DNA of 64,000 nt from positions 2,666,001 through 2,730,000 of the forward strand of contig NZ_LS999521.1 of the NCBI RefSeq assembly GCF_900520355.1, read 5' to 3'. This document shows positions 25,771 through 34,615 of the stretch, one piece after another. This DNA comes from Acinetobacter calcoaceticus. GTDB taxonomy: Bacteria > Pseudomonadota > Gammaproteobacteria > Pseudomonadales > Moraxellaceae. The position numbers and the translations under genes were made by a program. Numbering within the stretch: the stretch's first letter is position 1; each line of letters starts with the position of its first letter. The notes under the pieces were generated by a model that saw nothing but the letters and a program-made list of their open reading frames with translations, ran no database searches and was not told the origin of the DNA.

Positions 25771-27222
25771 ATGCAAAATGTACAGTTACTTATTCACGGT
25801 CAATCTGTTGATGCATCAAATCAGGCAACTTTTGAGCGTATTAGCCCAATTGATGGATCGGTGGCAACTAAAGCTGCTGCTGCAACCTTGGAAGATGTTG
25901 ATCGTGCAGTCGATTCGGCACAACAAGCTTTTAAAGTATGGTCGAAACTCTCGCCTACCGAACGCCGTTTACGTTTGTTAAAAGCAGCCGATTTAATGGA
26001 CCAAAAGACTGAGCAATTCATTGAAACAGGAATGCAAGAGACAGGTTCAACTGCCACATGGTATGGGTTTAACGTTCACCTTGCTGCAAACATGTTACGT
26101 GAAGCAGCAGCAATGACCACACAAATTGACGGCAGCCTCATTCCGTCAGATGTGCCGGGCAATCTTGCGATGGGTGTACGGGTTCCTTGCGGTGTTATTG
26201 TGGGCATTGCTCCATGGAATGCCCCTGTCATTTTGGCAACACGTGCGCTTGCTATGCCTTTGGCTTGTGGTAACACGGTAGTGTTAAAAGCCTCGGAAGC
26301 CTGCCCAGCAACACATCGTCTAATTGGTGAAGTGTTACACGAAGCAGGTCTAGGTGAAGGTGTGGTAAATGTGATTACGCATGCTGCTGAAGATGCACCA
26401 CAAATTGTTGAACGTTTAGTGTCTCATCCAGCCGTAAAACGCATTAATTTTACGGGTTCAACCAAAGTCGGAAAAATTATTGCAGAGACTGCTGCTAAAT
26501 ATTTAAAACCTGTTTTACTCGAACTTGGTGGCAAAGCCCCTGTCGTGGTTTTAAATGAAGTTGATATTAATGAAGCCGTAAATGCCGTCGCTTTTGGAGC
26601 ATTTTTTAATCAGGGTCAAATTTGTATGTCGACCGAACGTGTTTTGGTTCAAGACAATATTGCCGACCAGTTTATTGAAAAACTGATTGAGAAAACCCGC
26701 TCTATTCAGGCGGGTAACCCAACCTCGAAAGAAAATGCGCTCGGTGTTTTAGAAAGTCGACGCGCTGCAAACCGCATTCGGCATTTGCTGGAAGATGCTC
26801 AAAACAAAGGTGCTGACTTACCTTTAGGCATTCATATTGAAGACACCACCATGCAACCGACGCTGGTGCTCAATATTAAACCTGACATGTTACTTTACCG
26901 CGAAGAATCGTTTGGGCCTGTCTGCACAGTTCAACGTTTTTCAAGCGTTGAAGAAGGTGTAGCACTGGCAAATGACAGCGAATTCGGTCTTTCTTCAGCA
27001 GTGTTTAGCCAGAATATTTCGCAGGCATTAGAAGTCGCTAAACAGATTGATTCGGGTATTTGTCACATTAACGGTGCAACCGTACATGACGAAGCTCAAA
27101 TGCCATTTGGTGGTACAAAATCGAGCGGTTATGGACGTTTTGGTAGTAAAGCCTCTATTGGTGAATTTACCGATTTACGCTGGATCACCATTCAAACTCA
27201 ATCGCGTCATTACCCGATTTAG
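25771..27222 (+). CDS. hcaB: Vanillin/hydroxybenzaldehyde dehydrogenase (NAD+)
   Basis: 483 residues of the aldehyde dehydrogenase superfamily. Catalytic Glu is in LELGGKAPVVV near 250, catalytic Cys in FNQGQICMSTERV near 285, and the NAD fold motif is FTGSTKVGK. It oxidises the aldehyde from the preceding enzyme to vanillate, 4-hydroxybenzoate or protocatechuate. It follows the hydratase-aldolase by 37 bp with an AAGGAC ribosome site. The Pseudomonas name is vdh. Confidence 0.93.
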   Translation: MQNVQLLIHGQSVDASNQATFERISPIDGSVATKAAAATLEDVDRAVDSAQQAFKVWSKLSPTERRLRLLKAADLMDQKTEQFIETGMQETGSTATWYGFNVHLAANMLREAAAMTTQIDGSLIPSDVPGNLAMGVRVPCGVIVGIAPWNAPVILATRALAMPLACGNTVVLKASEACPATHRLIGEVLHEAGLGEGVVNVITHAAEDAPQIVERLVSHPAVKRINFTGSTKVGKIIAETAAKYLKPVLLELGGKAPVVVLNEVDINEAVNAVAFGAFFNQGQICMSTERVLVQDNIADQFIEKLIEKTRSIQAGNPTSKENALGVLESRRAANRIRHLLEDAQNKGADLPLGIHIEDTTMQPTLVLNIKPDMLLYREESFGPVCTVQRFSSVEEGVALANDSEFGLSSAVFSQNISQALEVAKQIDSGICHINGATVHDEAQMPFGGTKSSGYGRFGSKASIGEFTDLRWITIQTQSRHYPI

Positions 27223-27257
27223 TCGGCTAATGTAGACAACGACATATTAAATAAAAA

Positions 27258-27270
27258 TTGCATGATGCAA
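27258..27270. promoter_or_regulatory. TTGCATGATGCAA palindrome before the CoA ligase gene
   Basis: A perfect palindrome around a single central base, repeated at 15861 upstream of the sulfatase. Its function is unknown; an operator or an internal promoter element is possible. Confidence 0.35.
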
Positions 27271-27276
27271 AAAGAT

Positions 27277-27296
27277 AAAGCGCAGTGATGCGCTTT
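27277..27296 (+). other. Intercistronic hairpin between hcaB and hcaC
   Basis: AAAGCGCA gtga TGCGCTTT, an 8-bp stem with a GTGA loop and no T-run after it. It is probably an mRNA stability or processing element, since it ends only about 4 bases before the ribosome site. Confidence 0.4.
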
Positions 27297-27312
27297 CCAT
27301 GGAGTGAAAGAA

Positions 27313-29190
27313 ATGCAAATGAATGCCACTCAATCACAAGACCGCGAACGGTTCGTAAAATTAGGGCAACATGATATTCATTATCACCATAAAGATGACA
27401 CGCTCTATATCAGCCCAAAAGAGCAATTAAAACCGTATCCACAAAAACTGACAGATCGGTTAATTCATTTTGCACAGACCAAACCTGACCATATTTTTGC
27501 AGCCAAACGCAATGCTCAAGGTGAGTGGGTTAAACTGAGTTATGCAGAAGTTTTACAACGCGCATGGCATATTGCTCAGGCTTTACATGAACGTAACTTA
27601 AGCCAAGAAAGACCACTCATCATTTTAAGTGGTAATGATCTTGAACATTTAACACTCTCTATGGGGGCTATGCTGGCAGGTGTGCCTTTTTCAGCAATTT
27701 CACCAGCCTACTCTCTTATTTCTCAAGATTTTGGCAAACTCAAACATGTGTTTGAAGTGCTCACCCCAGGCATGGTCTATGCCAGCGATGGTCAGACCTT
27801 TGCCAAAGGGATTCAAGCATGTATTACATCAGACATTGAAGTGGTGACCAACAAAGGTCTTGTAGGCAATCAGATCTGCACGTCTTTTCAGTCACTGTTA
27901 GATACGCCTGTTTCAAATGTTCAAGAGTTTTACCAAACCCTTGATGAAAACCAAATTGCCAAATTCTTGTTTACATCAGGTTCAACCAAACTACCTAAAG
28001 CTGTGCCGACCACACATTTAATGTTGTGTGTTAATCAGCAAATGTTGTTGCAGACTTTCCCTGAGTTTGAAGAAACACCACCTGTTCTACTCGACTGGCT
28101 GTCTTGGCACCACACATTTGGCGGCAGTCATAATGTCGGCATCGCGCTCTATAATGGCGGTACGATTTACATTGATGATGGCAAACCCGTTGCAGGAAAA
28201 TTTGACGAAACCATTCGTAATCTCAAAGAAATTTCTCCAACAGTTTATTTAAATGTGCCAAAAGGTTGGGAAGAACTGACCGAAGCTTTAGAACAAGATG
28301 AAGAGTTAAGAGACCGCTTTTTTGCCAAAGTAAAAATTTTATTCTTTGCAGGTGCAGCGCTTTCAGAAGCTGGCTGGAACAGACTTGATAAAATTGCTCA
28401 GCAACATTGCGGAGAAAAAATTCGCATTATGAGCGGATTGGGCATGACTGAAACTGCACCATCTTGTGCTTTTACCACTGGCCCACGCGTGATGGCTGGC
28501 TTTATTGGTTACCCTGCACCAGGGTGTGAAATCAAACTGGTTCCATGTGGCGACAAACTTGAATTTTGTGTTCGTGGTAAACATGTCATGAAAGGCTATT
28601 GGCGCTTAAAAGCAGACCAGCAAAGCACTGTGTTTGATGATGAAGGCTTTTTCCACACAGGTGATGCTGTTCGTTTGGTCGATATCAATGATCCGACTAA
28701 AGGGCTGATGTATGACGGTCGAATTGCCGAAGACTTTAAACTCAATACAGGCACTTTCGTCAATGTCGGCACGATTCGCAACAAAGTGCTCATTCAAGGT
28801 AATTTACTCGTTCAAGATGTCTGTATTACAGGTTCAAACCTGAATGCTGTTGGCTTTCTGATTTTTCCAAAATTAGAAGCTTGTGCTCAATACGCAGGCC
28901 TTAAGCTTGGCGAGCATTCTGCAACAGAGATATTACAGCACCCTAAAGTCCAGCAATGGTTCCGTCAATTTTTAACGACATTTAATAAAGATGCGACTGG
29001 CAGTTCAAATACAGTCTCAATGCTTTATTTAATGACCGAACCACCTCAACTCGATGCAGGCGAAGTGACCGATAAAGGTAACCTCAATCAAAGCAATATT
29101 ACTAAACGTCGTGCTGCTTTAATTGATGAACTTTATCAAAAGCAGGCCGAAAACCCACTCATTATCCGAGTGCCCACCTTAAAGCAATAA
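27313..29190 (+). CDS. hcaC: Feruloyl/hydroxycinnamoyl-CoA synthetase
   Basis: 625 residues, an AMP-forming acyl-CoA ligase of the feruloyl-CoA synthase type. The P-loop is FTSGSTKLPKAVP, A-motifs include SGLGMTETAPS and GFFHTGDAV, and the expected long C-terminus is present. It activates ferulate, p-coumarate or caffeate to the CoA thioester, which is both the substrate of HcaA and the HcaR inducer. I prefer the ATG at 27313 (GGAG 8 bp upstream) over a GTG at 27304. It is called fcs in Pseudomonas. Confidence 0.92.
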   Translation: MQMNATQSQDRERFVKLGQHDIHYHHKDDTLYISPKEQLKPYPQKLTDRLIHFAQTKPDHIFAAKRNAQGEWVKLSYAEVLQRAWHIAQALHERNLSQERPLIILSGNDLEHLTLSMGAMLAGVPFSAISPAYSLISQDFGKLKHVFEVLTPGMVYASDGQTFAKGIQACITSDIEVVTNKGLVGNQICTSFQSLLDTPVSNVQEFYQTLDENQIAKFLFTSGSTKLPKAVPTTHLMLCVNQQMLLQTFPEFEETPPVLLDWLSWHHTFGGSHNVGIALYNGGTIYIDDGKPVAGKFDETIRNLKEISPTVYLNVPKGWEELTEALEQDEELRDRFFAKVKILFFAGAALSEAGWNRLDKIAQQHCGEKIRIMSGLGMTETAPSCAFTTGPRVMAGFIGYPAPGCEIKLVPCGDKLEFCVRGKHVMKGYWRLKADQQSTVFDDEGFFHTGDAVRLVDINDPTKGLMYDGRIAEDFKLNTGTFVNVGTIRNKVLIQGNLLVQDVCITGSNLNAVGFLIFPKLEACAQYAGLKLGEHSATEILQHPKVQQWFRQFLTTFNKDATGSSNTVSMLYLMTEPPQLDAGEVTDKGNLNQSNITKRRAALIDELYQKQAENPLIIRVPTLKQ

Positions 29191-29211
29191 GCAATTGAAT
29201 TAAAAAAGGAA

Positions 29212-29231
29212 GCTCAAACTTCGGTTTGGGC
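29212..29231 (+). other. UUCG tetraloop hairpin between hcaC and hcaD
   Basis: GCTCAAAC TTCG GTTTGGGC, an 8-bp stem capped by the very stable UUCG loop. The tail is CCTTAGCC with no T-run, so it is more likely an RNA stabiliser than a terminator. Confidence 0.5.
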
Positions 29232-29265
29232 CTTAGCCTCACTTTTGCCTAAAAAAAGGTTCAAC

Positions 29266-30405
29266 ATGCCACACGATACAGAATTTGAACTATTTCGGGA
29301 CAGTTACCGCAGGTTCTTAAAAGAACAGGTTGCTCCGTATTATGAACAGTGGGAACACGATGGCCTGATCCCACGTGATCTATGGCTACGTCTTGGGGAA
29401 AATGGCTTTTTGTGCGTAGATGTGCCTGAAGAATATGGCGGCTATGGCGCTCCTGTTCATTACTCTCTCATGCTGGTTCAAGAAACTGCTCAAGCTGGCT
29501 TTGCATCTTTAGCTGTTGCCATTGGGGGACAAAATGAGCTTGTTTCCCCTTACTTGCAAAATATTGGAACTGAAGAGCAAAAACTCTATTGGTTACCCAA
29601 AATGGTGACAGGTGAAGTGGTCACTGCAATTGCCATGACCGAAGCCAATGCTGGTTCAGACTTACAGGCCATACGCACTCAAGCCATTTTAGAAAATGAC
29701 CACTATCGTGTGAATGGTTCAAAAACATTTATCTCAAATGGATTACATGCCGACCTGATCGTTTTGGTAGCGAAAACTGATCCTCCAGCTAAAGCAAAAG
29801 GTATTTCGATTTTTTTAGTTGATGCTGCTTTAGACGGCGTTAAAAAAGGTCGTTCCTTACAAAAAATTGGGCTACACGCCCAAGATACTGCCGAACTATT
29901 TTTTGATGATGTTTGTGTGCCTGCAACTCAGCGTTTAGGTGAAGAAGGACAAGGCTTTGCCTATTTAATGCAAGAGTTACCTCGCGAACGCTTGAGCATT
30001 TCAATGATGGCTTTGGGGTCAATTTTAGGAGCCATCGAACTGACCAAAGACTATGTGATGGAGCGTAAAGCTTTCGGGCAACCCTTAAGCCAAATGCAAA
30101 ACACGCGGTTTGTACTCGCAAATGCACAAATCAAAGCAAAAGCTGCCCAAGCTTTTGTAGACCAATGTGCAGCGCTGTATCAACAACACCAGTTAAGTGT
30201 GACTCAGGTTGCCGCATTGAAATGCTTTATCACCGATGTCCAATGTGAAGTGATTGATCAATTACTTCAGCTTTTTGGTGGCTACGGTTACATGCAGGAA
30301 TATCCGATTTCACGCTTTTTTGTGGATGCGCGGGTACAAAAAATTTATGGGGGAACCAATGAAATTATGAAAGAAATCGTTGCCCGAGAACTGCTCGGAA
30401 AATAA
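29266..30405 (+). CDS. hcaD: Acyl-CoA dehydrogenase acting on phenylpropanoyl-CoA
   Basis: 379 residues of the acyl-CoA dehydrogenase fold, with FAD motifs AMTEANAGSDLQAI and FISNG, the C-terminal LFGGYGYMQEYP, and a probable catalytic glutamate in KIYGGTNEIMKEI. In A. baylyi HcaD is thought to desaturate saturated analogues such as dihydrocaffeoyl-CoA so that they enter the hydroxycinnamate route. I chose the ATG at 29266 (AAAAGG upstream) over a TTG at 29245. It lies in the hca operon. Confidence 0.9.
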   Translation: MPHDTEFELFRDSYRRFLKEQVAPYYEQWEHDGLIPRDLWLRLGENGFLCVDVPEEYGGYGAPVHYSLMLVQETAQAGFASLAVAIGGQNELVSPYLQNIGTEEQKLYWLPKMVTGEVVTAIAMTEANAGSDLQAIRTQAILENDHYRVNGSKTFISNGLHADLIVLVAKTDPPAKAKGISIFLVDAALDGVKKGRSLQKIGLHAQDTAELFFDDVCVPATQRLGEEGQGFAYLMQELPRERLSISMMALGSILGAIELTKDYVMERKAFGQPLSQMQNTRFVLANAQIKAKAAQAFVDQCAALYQQHQLSVTQVAALKCFITDVQCEVIDQLLQLFGGYGYMQEYPISRFFVDARVQKIYGGTNEIMKEIVARELLGK

Positions 30406-30486
30406 TTCGATTTAAAAACCGGACAAGGCAGACACAACAACTATGCCTTGTTGAAAACAAGAAATGATATTTCAGGAAGAAATGCT

Positions 30487-31737
30487 ATGTCGAAATTATG
30501 GATGTACTCTACCCTTATGCTCTCAGGATCAGTCTGTGCGGGCAGTTTTATTGACAACAGTTCAGTAGAACTCACCACACGAAATTTCTATTTTGACCGT
30601 GACTACCAAGAGCAATCTGCTTACCCCGCCGCCAAGGACTGGACACAAGGGTTTATTCTTAAAGCCAATTCAGGTTATACCGAAGGGACTGTCGGTTTTG
30701 GGCTGGATATACTTGCAACGGCGGGTTTTAAACTCGATGCCGACGCAGAGCATGGCGGTACAGGAAACTTACCTAGAGACACGCGCACCAATGAACCTGC
30801 TGACTCTTATGGCGAAATTGGGGTCACAGCAAAAGCTAAAATGAGCCAGACCGAGCTACGTATTGGTACGCTAATGCCGATGAATCCTGTTTTAGTAGCT
30901 TCACCTGCTCGCTTGTTACCTCAAACTTATCGAGGAATTTCACTGACCAGCAAAGATATTAAAGACTTTGACTTACAAGCAGCCTATCTCGATAAAGTGA
31001 ATCATCGTGATTCGACCAACTATGAAAAAATTAAAATTTCAGGCGTAAATGGGCGATTTAAAGGTGCCGAAACTGACGGGCTCTATTATTTAGGTGGAAA
31101 CTATCAGCTTGATCCAGCAATCAAGCTCACCGCTTTTTATATGGATGTTGATGATCTTTATAACCAAACCATGGTTGGTGCCTTACATCAACATAAAATT
31201 AATGACACTACTAATCTTAGCTCGCAATTACGCTACTACCGCAGCCGCGATGACGGTCAATCAAAAGCAGGTTTAGTCGATAATGATCTTTATCATGCGC
31301 ATTTCGAACTCAAACATCAAAACCATAAGTTTATTTTTGGTACCTTCCAACATCACGGCGATACTGCATTTCCGTATTTGACTGGAGGTGAAACCGGACT
31401 TCTCATTGATACATGGCCGGGTGAGTTTTTAAATCCAAAAGAGAAAGCCTACAGCTTCCGCTATGAATATGACTTTAAAGATTATGTTCCGGGTTTACGT
31501 TTCATGACCCGTTACACCACAGGTCACAATATTTATGCACCCAACTTAGGTGGAACCAATCTAAAAGAACGCGAAACAGACTTTGATTTAGGCTACACCG
31601 TTCAAAGTGGCTGGTTAAAAAATTTAGGGCTCCGCGCGCGCTATGCAATCTATGACAACAACATGCTCTCCACTGCCAACATCAAACCTGTAAACGAAAC
31701 CCGTATCAACATCGATTACACATGGAAATTTAAATAA
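30487..31737 (+). CDS. hcaE: OprD family porin of the hydroxycinnamate cluster
   Basis: 416 residues with a signal peptide ending in VCAG, the OprD start VELTTRNFYFDRDY, and an outer-membrane C-terminus INIDYTWKFK. The closest relative in the window is the vanP-like porin at 12686, with which it shares several blocks (SGYTEGTVGFG, PQTYRGI). It probably lets hydroxycinnamates cross the outer membrane. I chose the start at 30487 after AGGAAGA. Confidence 0.9.
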   Translation: MSKLWMYSTLMLSGSVCAGSFIDNSSVELTTRNFYFDRDYQEQSAYPAAKDWTQGFILKANSGYTEGTVGFGLDILATAGFKLDADAEHGGTGNLPRDTRTNEPADSYGEIGVTAKAKMSQTELRIGTLMPMNPVLVASPARLLPQTYRGISLTSKDIKDFDLQAAYLDKVNHRDSTNYEKIKISGVNGRFKGAETDGLYYLGGNYQLDPAIKLTAFYMDVDDLYNQTMVGALHQHKINDTTNLSSQLRYYRSRDDGQSKAGLVDNDLYHAHFELKHQNHKFIFGTFQHHGDTAFPYLTGGETGLLIDTWPGEFLNPKEKAYSFRYEYDFKDYVPGLRFMTRYTTGHNIYAPNLGGTNLKERETDFDLGYTVQSGWLKNLGLRARYAIYDNNMLSTANIKPVNETRINIDYTWKFK

Positions 31738-31746
31738 TTCAAAACA

Positions 31747-31780
31747 AGAGGTTCTGTCATAAATAGAACCTCTTTTTATT
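31747..31780 (+). terminator. Intrinsic terminator after hcaE
   Basis: AGAGGTTCT (31747-31755) pairs with AGAACCTCT (31765-31773), followed by TTTTATTT. It divides the long hca cluster, so the three downstream genes depend on read-through or another promoter. Confidence 0.75.
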
Positions 31781-31794
31781 TCGGGACATTCATC

Positions 31795-32331
31795 ATGAAG
31801 AAAGTTGTAACGCTACTCTGCGGATTTAGTTTCATTGCCCTGACTCATGCCGAAACGCTATATAGTCCACCACCTATTCAGCTTGAGTCTTTAGCGAAAT
31901 TTAGTGTGGATCTGAATGCGCCTGTTTGGGAATTAGGCACCACCAGTGACGCAGGTAAACGCCGAATTATTCCCATTACAGGTGGAACATTTGAAGGAAA
32001 ATCGCTTAAAGGCCGCATTTTAAATAATGGTGCAGATTGGCAAACTGTCGACAGTAAAGGACTGGCAATTATTGATACGCGATATTTGTTAGAAACCGAT
32101 GACGGTGCACTCATTTATCTTCAAACCAAAGGTTACCGACATGGCTCGGCAGAAACGCTAAAACAGCTCGCCCAAGGCAAAGATGTCGACCCCAAGAACT
32201 ACTATTTCAAAATTACCATGCAGTTTGAAACCAGTTCACCTAAATATGCGTGGCTCAATCAAACCGTTGCGGTAGGCAGTGCAATGCGTTTGGGCAAAGC
32301 GGTTATTTATGATGCCTATACCCTGAAATAA
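31795..32331 (+). CDS. Exported DUF3237 family protein
   Basis: 178 residues with a signal peptide (MKKVVTLLCGFSFIALTHA). The mature part matches my picture of the DUF3237 family: ITGGTFEG near 62, RILNNGADWQ, then IDTRYLLETDDGALIYLQTKGYRHG. The family is a small beta-barrel of unknown function that often sits in aromatic-degradation clusters. Here it is exported and lies between a porin and a thioesterase. A ligand-binding or periplasmic isomerase/hydrolase role is speculation. Confidence 0.8.
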   Translation: MKKVVTLLCGFSFIALTHAETLYSPPPIQLESLAKFSVDLNAPVWELGTTSDAGKRRIIPITGGTFEGKSLKGRILNNGADWQTVDSKGLAIIDTRYLLETDDGALIYLQTKGYRHGSAETLKQLAQGKDVDPKNYYFKITMQFETSSPKYAWLNQTVAVGSAMRLGKAVIYDAYTLK

Positions 32332-32370
32332 TAATTTTTATAACACTTACAAAAAGATGGACCCTTCATT

Positions 32371-32760
32371 ATGGATCAAAAAACTTTAGAACACTTACCG
32401 CCAATTCATCACCATTTAGGCGGTCACAATATTCATTGGAATGAAAAAAACACTGAACTCACCATCTACTACACGGCCCTAGAAAGCTTTACCAACCCAC
32501 GCGGTACGGTTGAAGGCGGCATGATTTGCGCGATGCTTGACGATGTGATGGGACTCTTTGCGTTTCTGGCAAATGACCGTAAACCAGCAACCACCATTAA
32601 TTTAACCATGGACTTTTTAAGGCCCTGTGCTGTGGGCGAAGTCATTACAAAATGCCGCTTTATTAAACAAGGTAAAACCGTACTGAATCTTGAAAGTGAA
32701 GCTTGGCAAAACAACAAAATGATTGCACGAAGCACAGCTAATTTTCTGGTTTTAGATTAA
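32371..32760 (+). CDS. hcaF: PaaI family hotdog thioesterase
   Basis: 129 residues with a hotdog fold. NPRGTVEGGMICAMLDDVMG (about 43-62) carries the helix with the acidic catalytic residue, and TINLTMDFLRP is the central strand. It probably releases CoA from dead-end hydroxycinnamoyl- or benzoyl-CoA esters, which would also reset the HcaR inducer level. The symbol follows the position of hcaF in A. baylyi as I recall it and is tentative. Confidence 0.82.
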   Translation: MDQKTLEHLPPIHHHLGGHNIHWNEKNTELTIYYTALESFTNPRGTVEGGMICAMLDDVMGLFAFLANDRKPATTINLTMDFLRPCAVGEVITKCRFIKQGKTVLNLESEAWQNNKMIARSTANFLVLD

Positions 32761-32795
32761 ATCCACCAACCTTCATAAAATAAGGATATTTATAA

Positions 32796-34541
32796 ATGAA
32801 TGAAAACAAAAAGCGTCTTTGGACACAATCCACCGTATTGCTTGCGATTGCGGCAGTATTGACTGGTTGTGGTAATGACAATGACAGTACAACCTCATTA
32901 CCTCAAACACCTCCACAACTTACTCCTGCGGTTGGTGCAAAATTAAATGGAAGCTGTTCAGATCTGACCGGATTTCAATATAACAATACTGTAATTAGCT
33001 CATCCACGCTTCAAGAGGCGGGTACATTGACTGTAGCCAACAAGCCGATTGGTGCGCATTGTTTAGTTAAAGGTTATATGAACCAACGTGTAAGCCCTGT
33101 CGATGGACAAACCTATCAAATTGGTTTTGAAATGCGCTTACCCGTTAACTGGAATGGTCGTTTTCTCTATCAAGGCAATGGCGGAACCGATGGCAATCTA
33201 GTGCCTGCAACAGGTCAGGTTGGCAGTGGTGGTCCGCTCACCAATGCCCTACATGACGGTTTTGCTGTCATTTCTTCCGATGCTGGACATAACGCTTCAC
33301 AAAACCCCATGTTTGGTTTAGACCCTCAAGCCAGAGTTGACTATGGATATGGTGCTATTACCAAACTCACGCCTATGGCAAAAAACCTGATCAAAACGGC
33401 CTATGGTAAATTGCCTGATCGCTCCTATGCCGGTGGTACATCTAATGGTGGTCGCCACGCCATGATTGCAGCAACCCGTTTGGGCGACCAATATGATGGA
33501 ATTTTAGCAAGCACACCGGGTTTCCATTTGCCTCGAGCAGCCGCAGCACAACTTTATACAGCACAACAGCTTCGTCGTGTCGCAACAGATGAAAATGACT
33601 TAAGTACCGCCCTTACCCTTCCAGAACGTAAAGTATTAGCAAAAGCGATTTTAGATCGATGCGATGCCTTAGATGGTGTTGCAGATGGACTCGTTCAAGA
33701 TGTTGAGGCTTGCCGTACTGCTTTTAATATTCACCAACATGTACCTGTTTGCTCAAGTACAAGAGATGGCACCTGCCTAAGTACCGAACAAATTGATGTG
33801 CTAGCCAACATTTACCGTGGCCCTGTAAACTCTGCTGGACAAGCTCTGTATGCAACCCAGCCTTTCGACCCAGGTTTAGTCGGCAGTAACTGGGCAAGCT
33901 GGAAATTTGAATCTTCGGTTGGAACAGCGCGTGACCCTGTTGCAGTCGGCATTCTTTTTCAGGTTCCGCCAGATCCAACTGTAGTTCAAAACTCTAGACA
34001 ATTTGCCTTTAATTATAATTTTGATACTGATTATCTAAAACTATCGGCAACCAACGAGCTGTACACCGAAAGCTCCATGTCTTTTATGATGCCGCCCGAT
34101 GAACTTAATCTGGATAAACTGCGCAACCACGGTGGAAAAATGATTGTGGTACAAGGCACAGCTGACGGTGTTTTCTCTGTCGATGACACCCAAAATTGGT
34201 ATGATCAACTACTCCAACACTATAAAAATGATGCAAAAGGTACAGCGCCTGAATTTGCACGTTTCTTTAGAGTTCCGGGCATGAACCATACCCGTGATGG
34301 TATTGCGACCGACCAGTTTGATGCATTGACTGCTTTAGTTAACTGGGTCGAATATGGGCAAGCACCTGACAAAATCATTGCAACTGCACGCGGCGCAGGT
34401 AACCCAAGTGGTCAAGTGAATACTGAACTTCCGCAAAACTGGGCGCCAGACCGTACCCGCCCACTTTGCCCTTACCCACTGATTGCCCGTTACAATGGTC
34501 AAGGTGATAGCGAAAAAGCTGAAAACTTTAGCTGTAAATAA
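32796..34541 (+). CDS. hcaG: Tannase/feruloyl esterase family lipoprotein, chlorogenate esterase HcaG
   Basis: 581 residues with a lipoprotein signal (AVLTGCGND). It is an alpha/beta hydrolase of the tannase family (PF07519) with nucleophile GGTSNGGR, acid in VQGTADGVFS and base in MNHTRDG. Paired cysteines next to the catalytic residues are typical of this family. HcaG in A. baylyi cleaves chlorogenate to caffeate and quinate. The lipid anchor would place it facing the periplasm or the outer surface, so esters are split before uptake. Confidence 0.9.
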   Translation: MNENKKRLWTQSTVLLAIAAVLTGCGNDNDSTTSLPQTPPQLTPAVGAKLNGSCSDLTGFQYNNTVISSSTLQEAGTLTVANKPIGAHCLVKGYMNQRVSPVDGQTYQIGFEMRLPVNWNGRFLYQGNGGTDGNLVPATGQVGSGGPLTNALHDGFAVISSDAGHNASQNPMFGLDPQARVDYGYGAITKLTPMAKNLIKTAYGKLPDRSYAGGTSNGGRHAMIAATRLGDQYDGILASTPGFHLPRAAAAQLYTAQQLRRVATDENDLSTALTLPERKVLAKAILDRCDALDGVADGLVQDVEACRTAFNIHQHVPVCSSTRDGTCLSTEQIDVLANIYRGPVNSAGQALYATQPFDPGLVGSNWASWKFESSVGTARDPVAVGILFQVPPDPTVVQNSRQFAFNYNFDTDYLKLSATNELYTESSMSFMMPPDELNLDKLRNHGGKMIVVQGTADGVFSVDDTQNWYDQLLQHYKNDAKGTAPEFARFFRVPGMNHTRDGIATDQFDALTALVNWVEYGQAPDKIIATARGAGNPSGQVNTELPQNWAPDRTRPLCPYPLIARYNGQGDSEKAENFSCK

Positions 34542-34557
34542 CAACCCTATCAAATTA

Positions 34558-34586
34558 AAAGAGAGCTTCTATAAGCTCTCTTTTTA
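34558..34586. terminator. Terminator between hcaG and the FadR-type regulator
   Basis: AAAGAGAGCTT ctat AAGCTCTCTTT then TT, an 11-bp stem between convergent genes. Confidence 0.8.
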
Positions 34587-34615
34587 TCTTACTCTGCCTA
34601 ATCTTAGCTCAAGCT

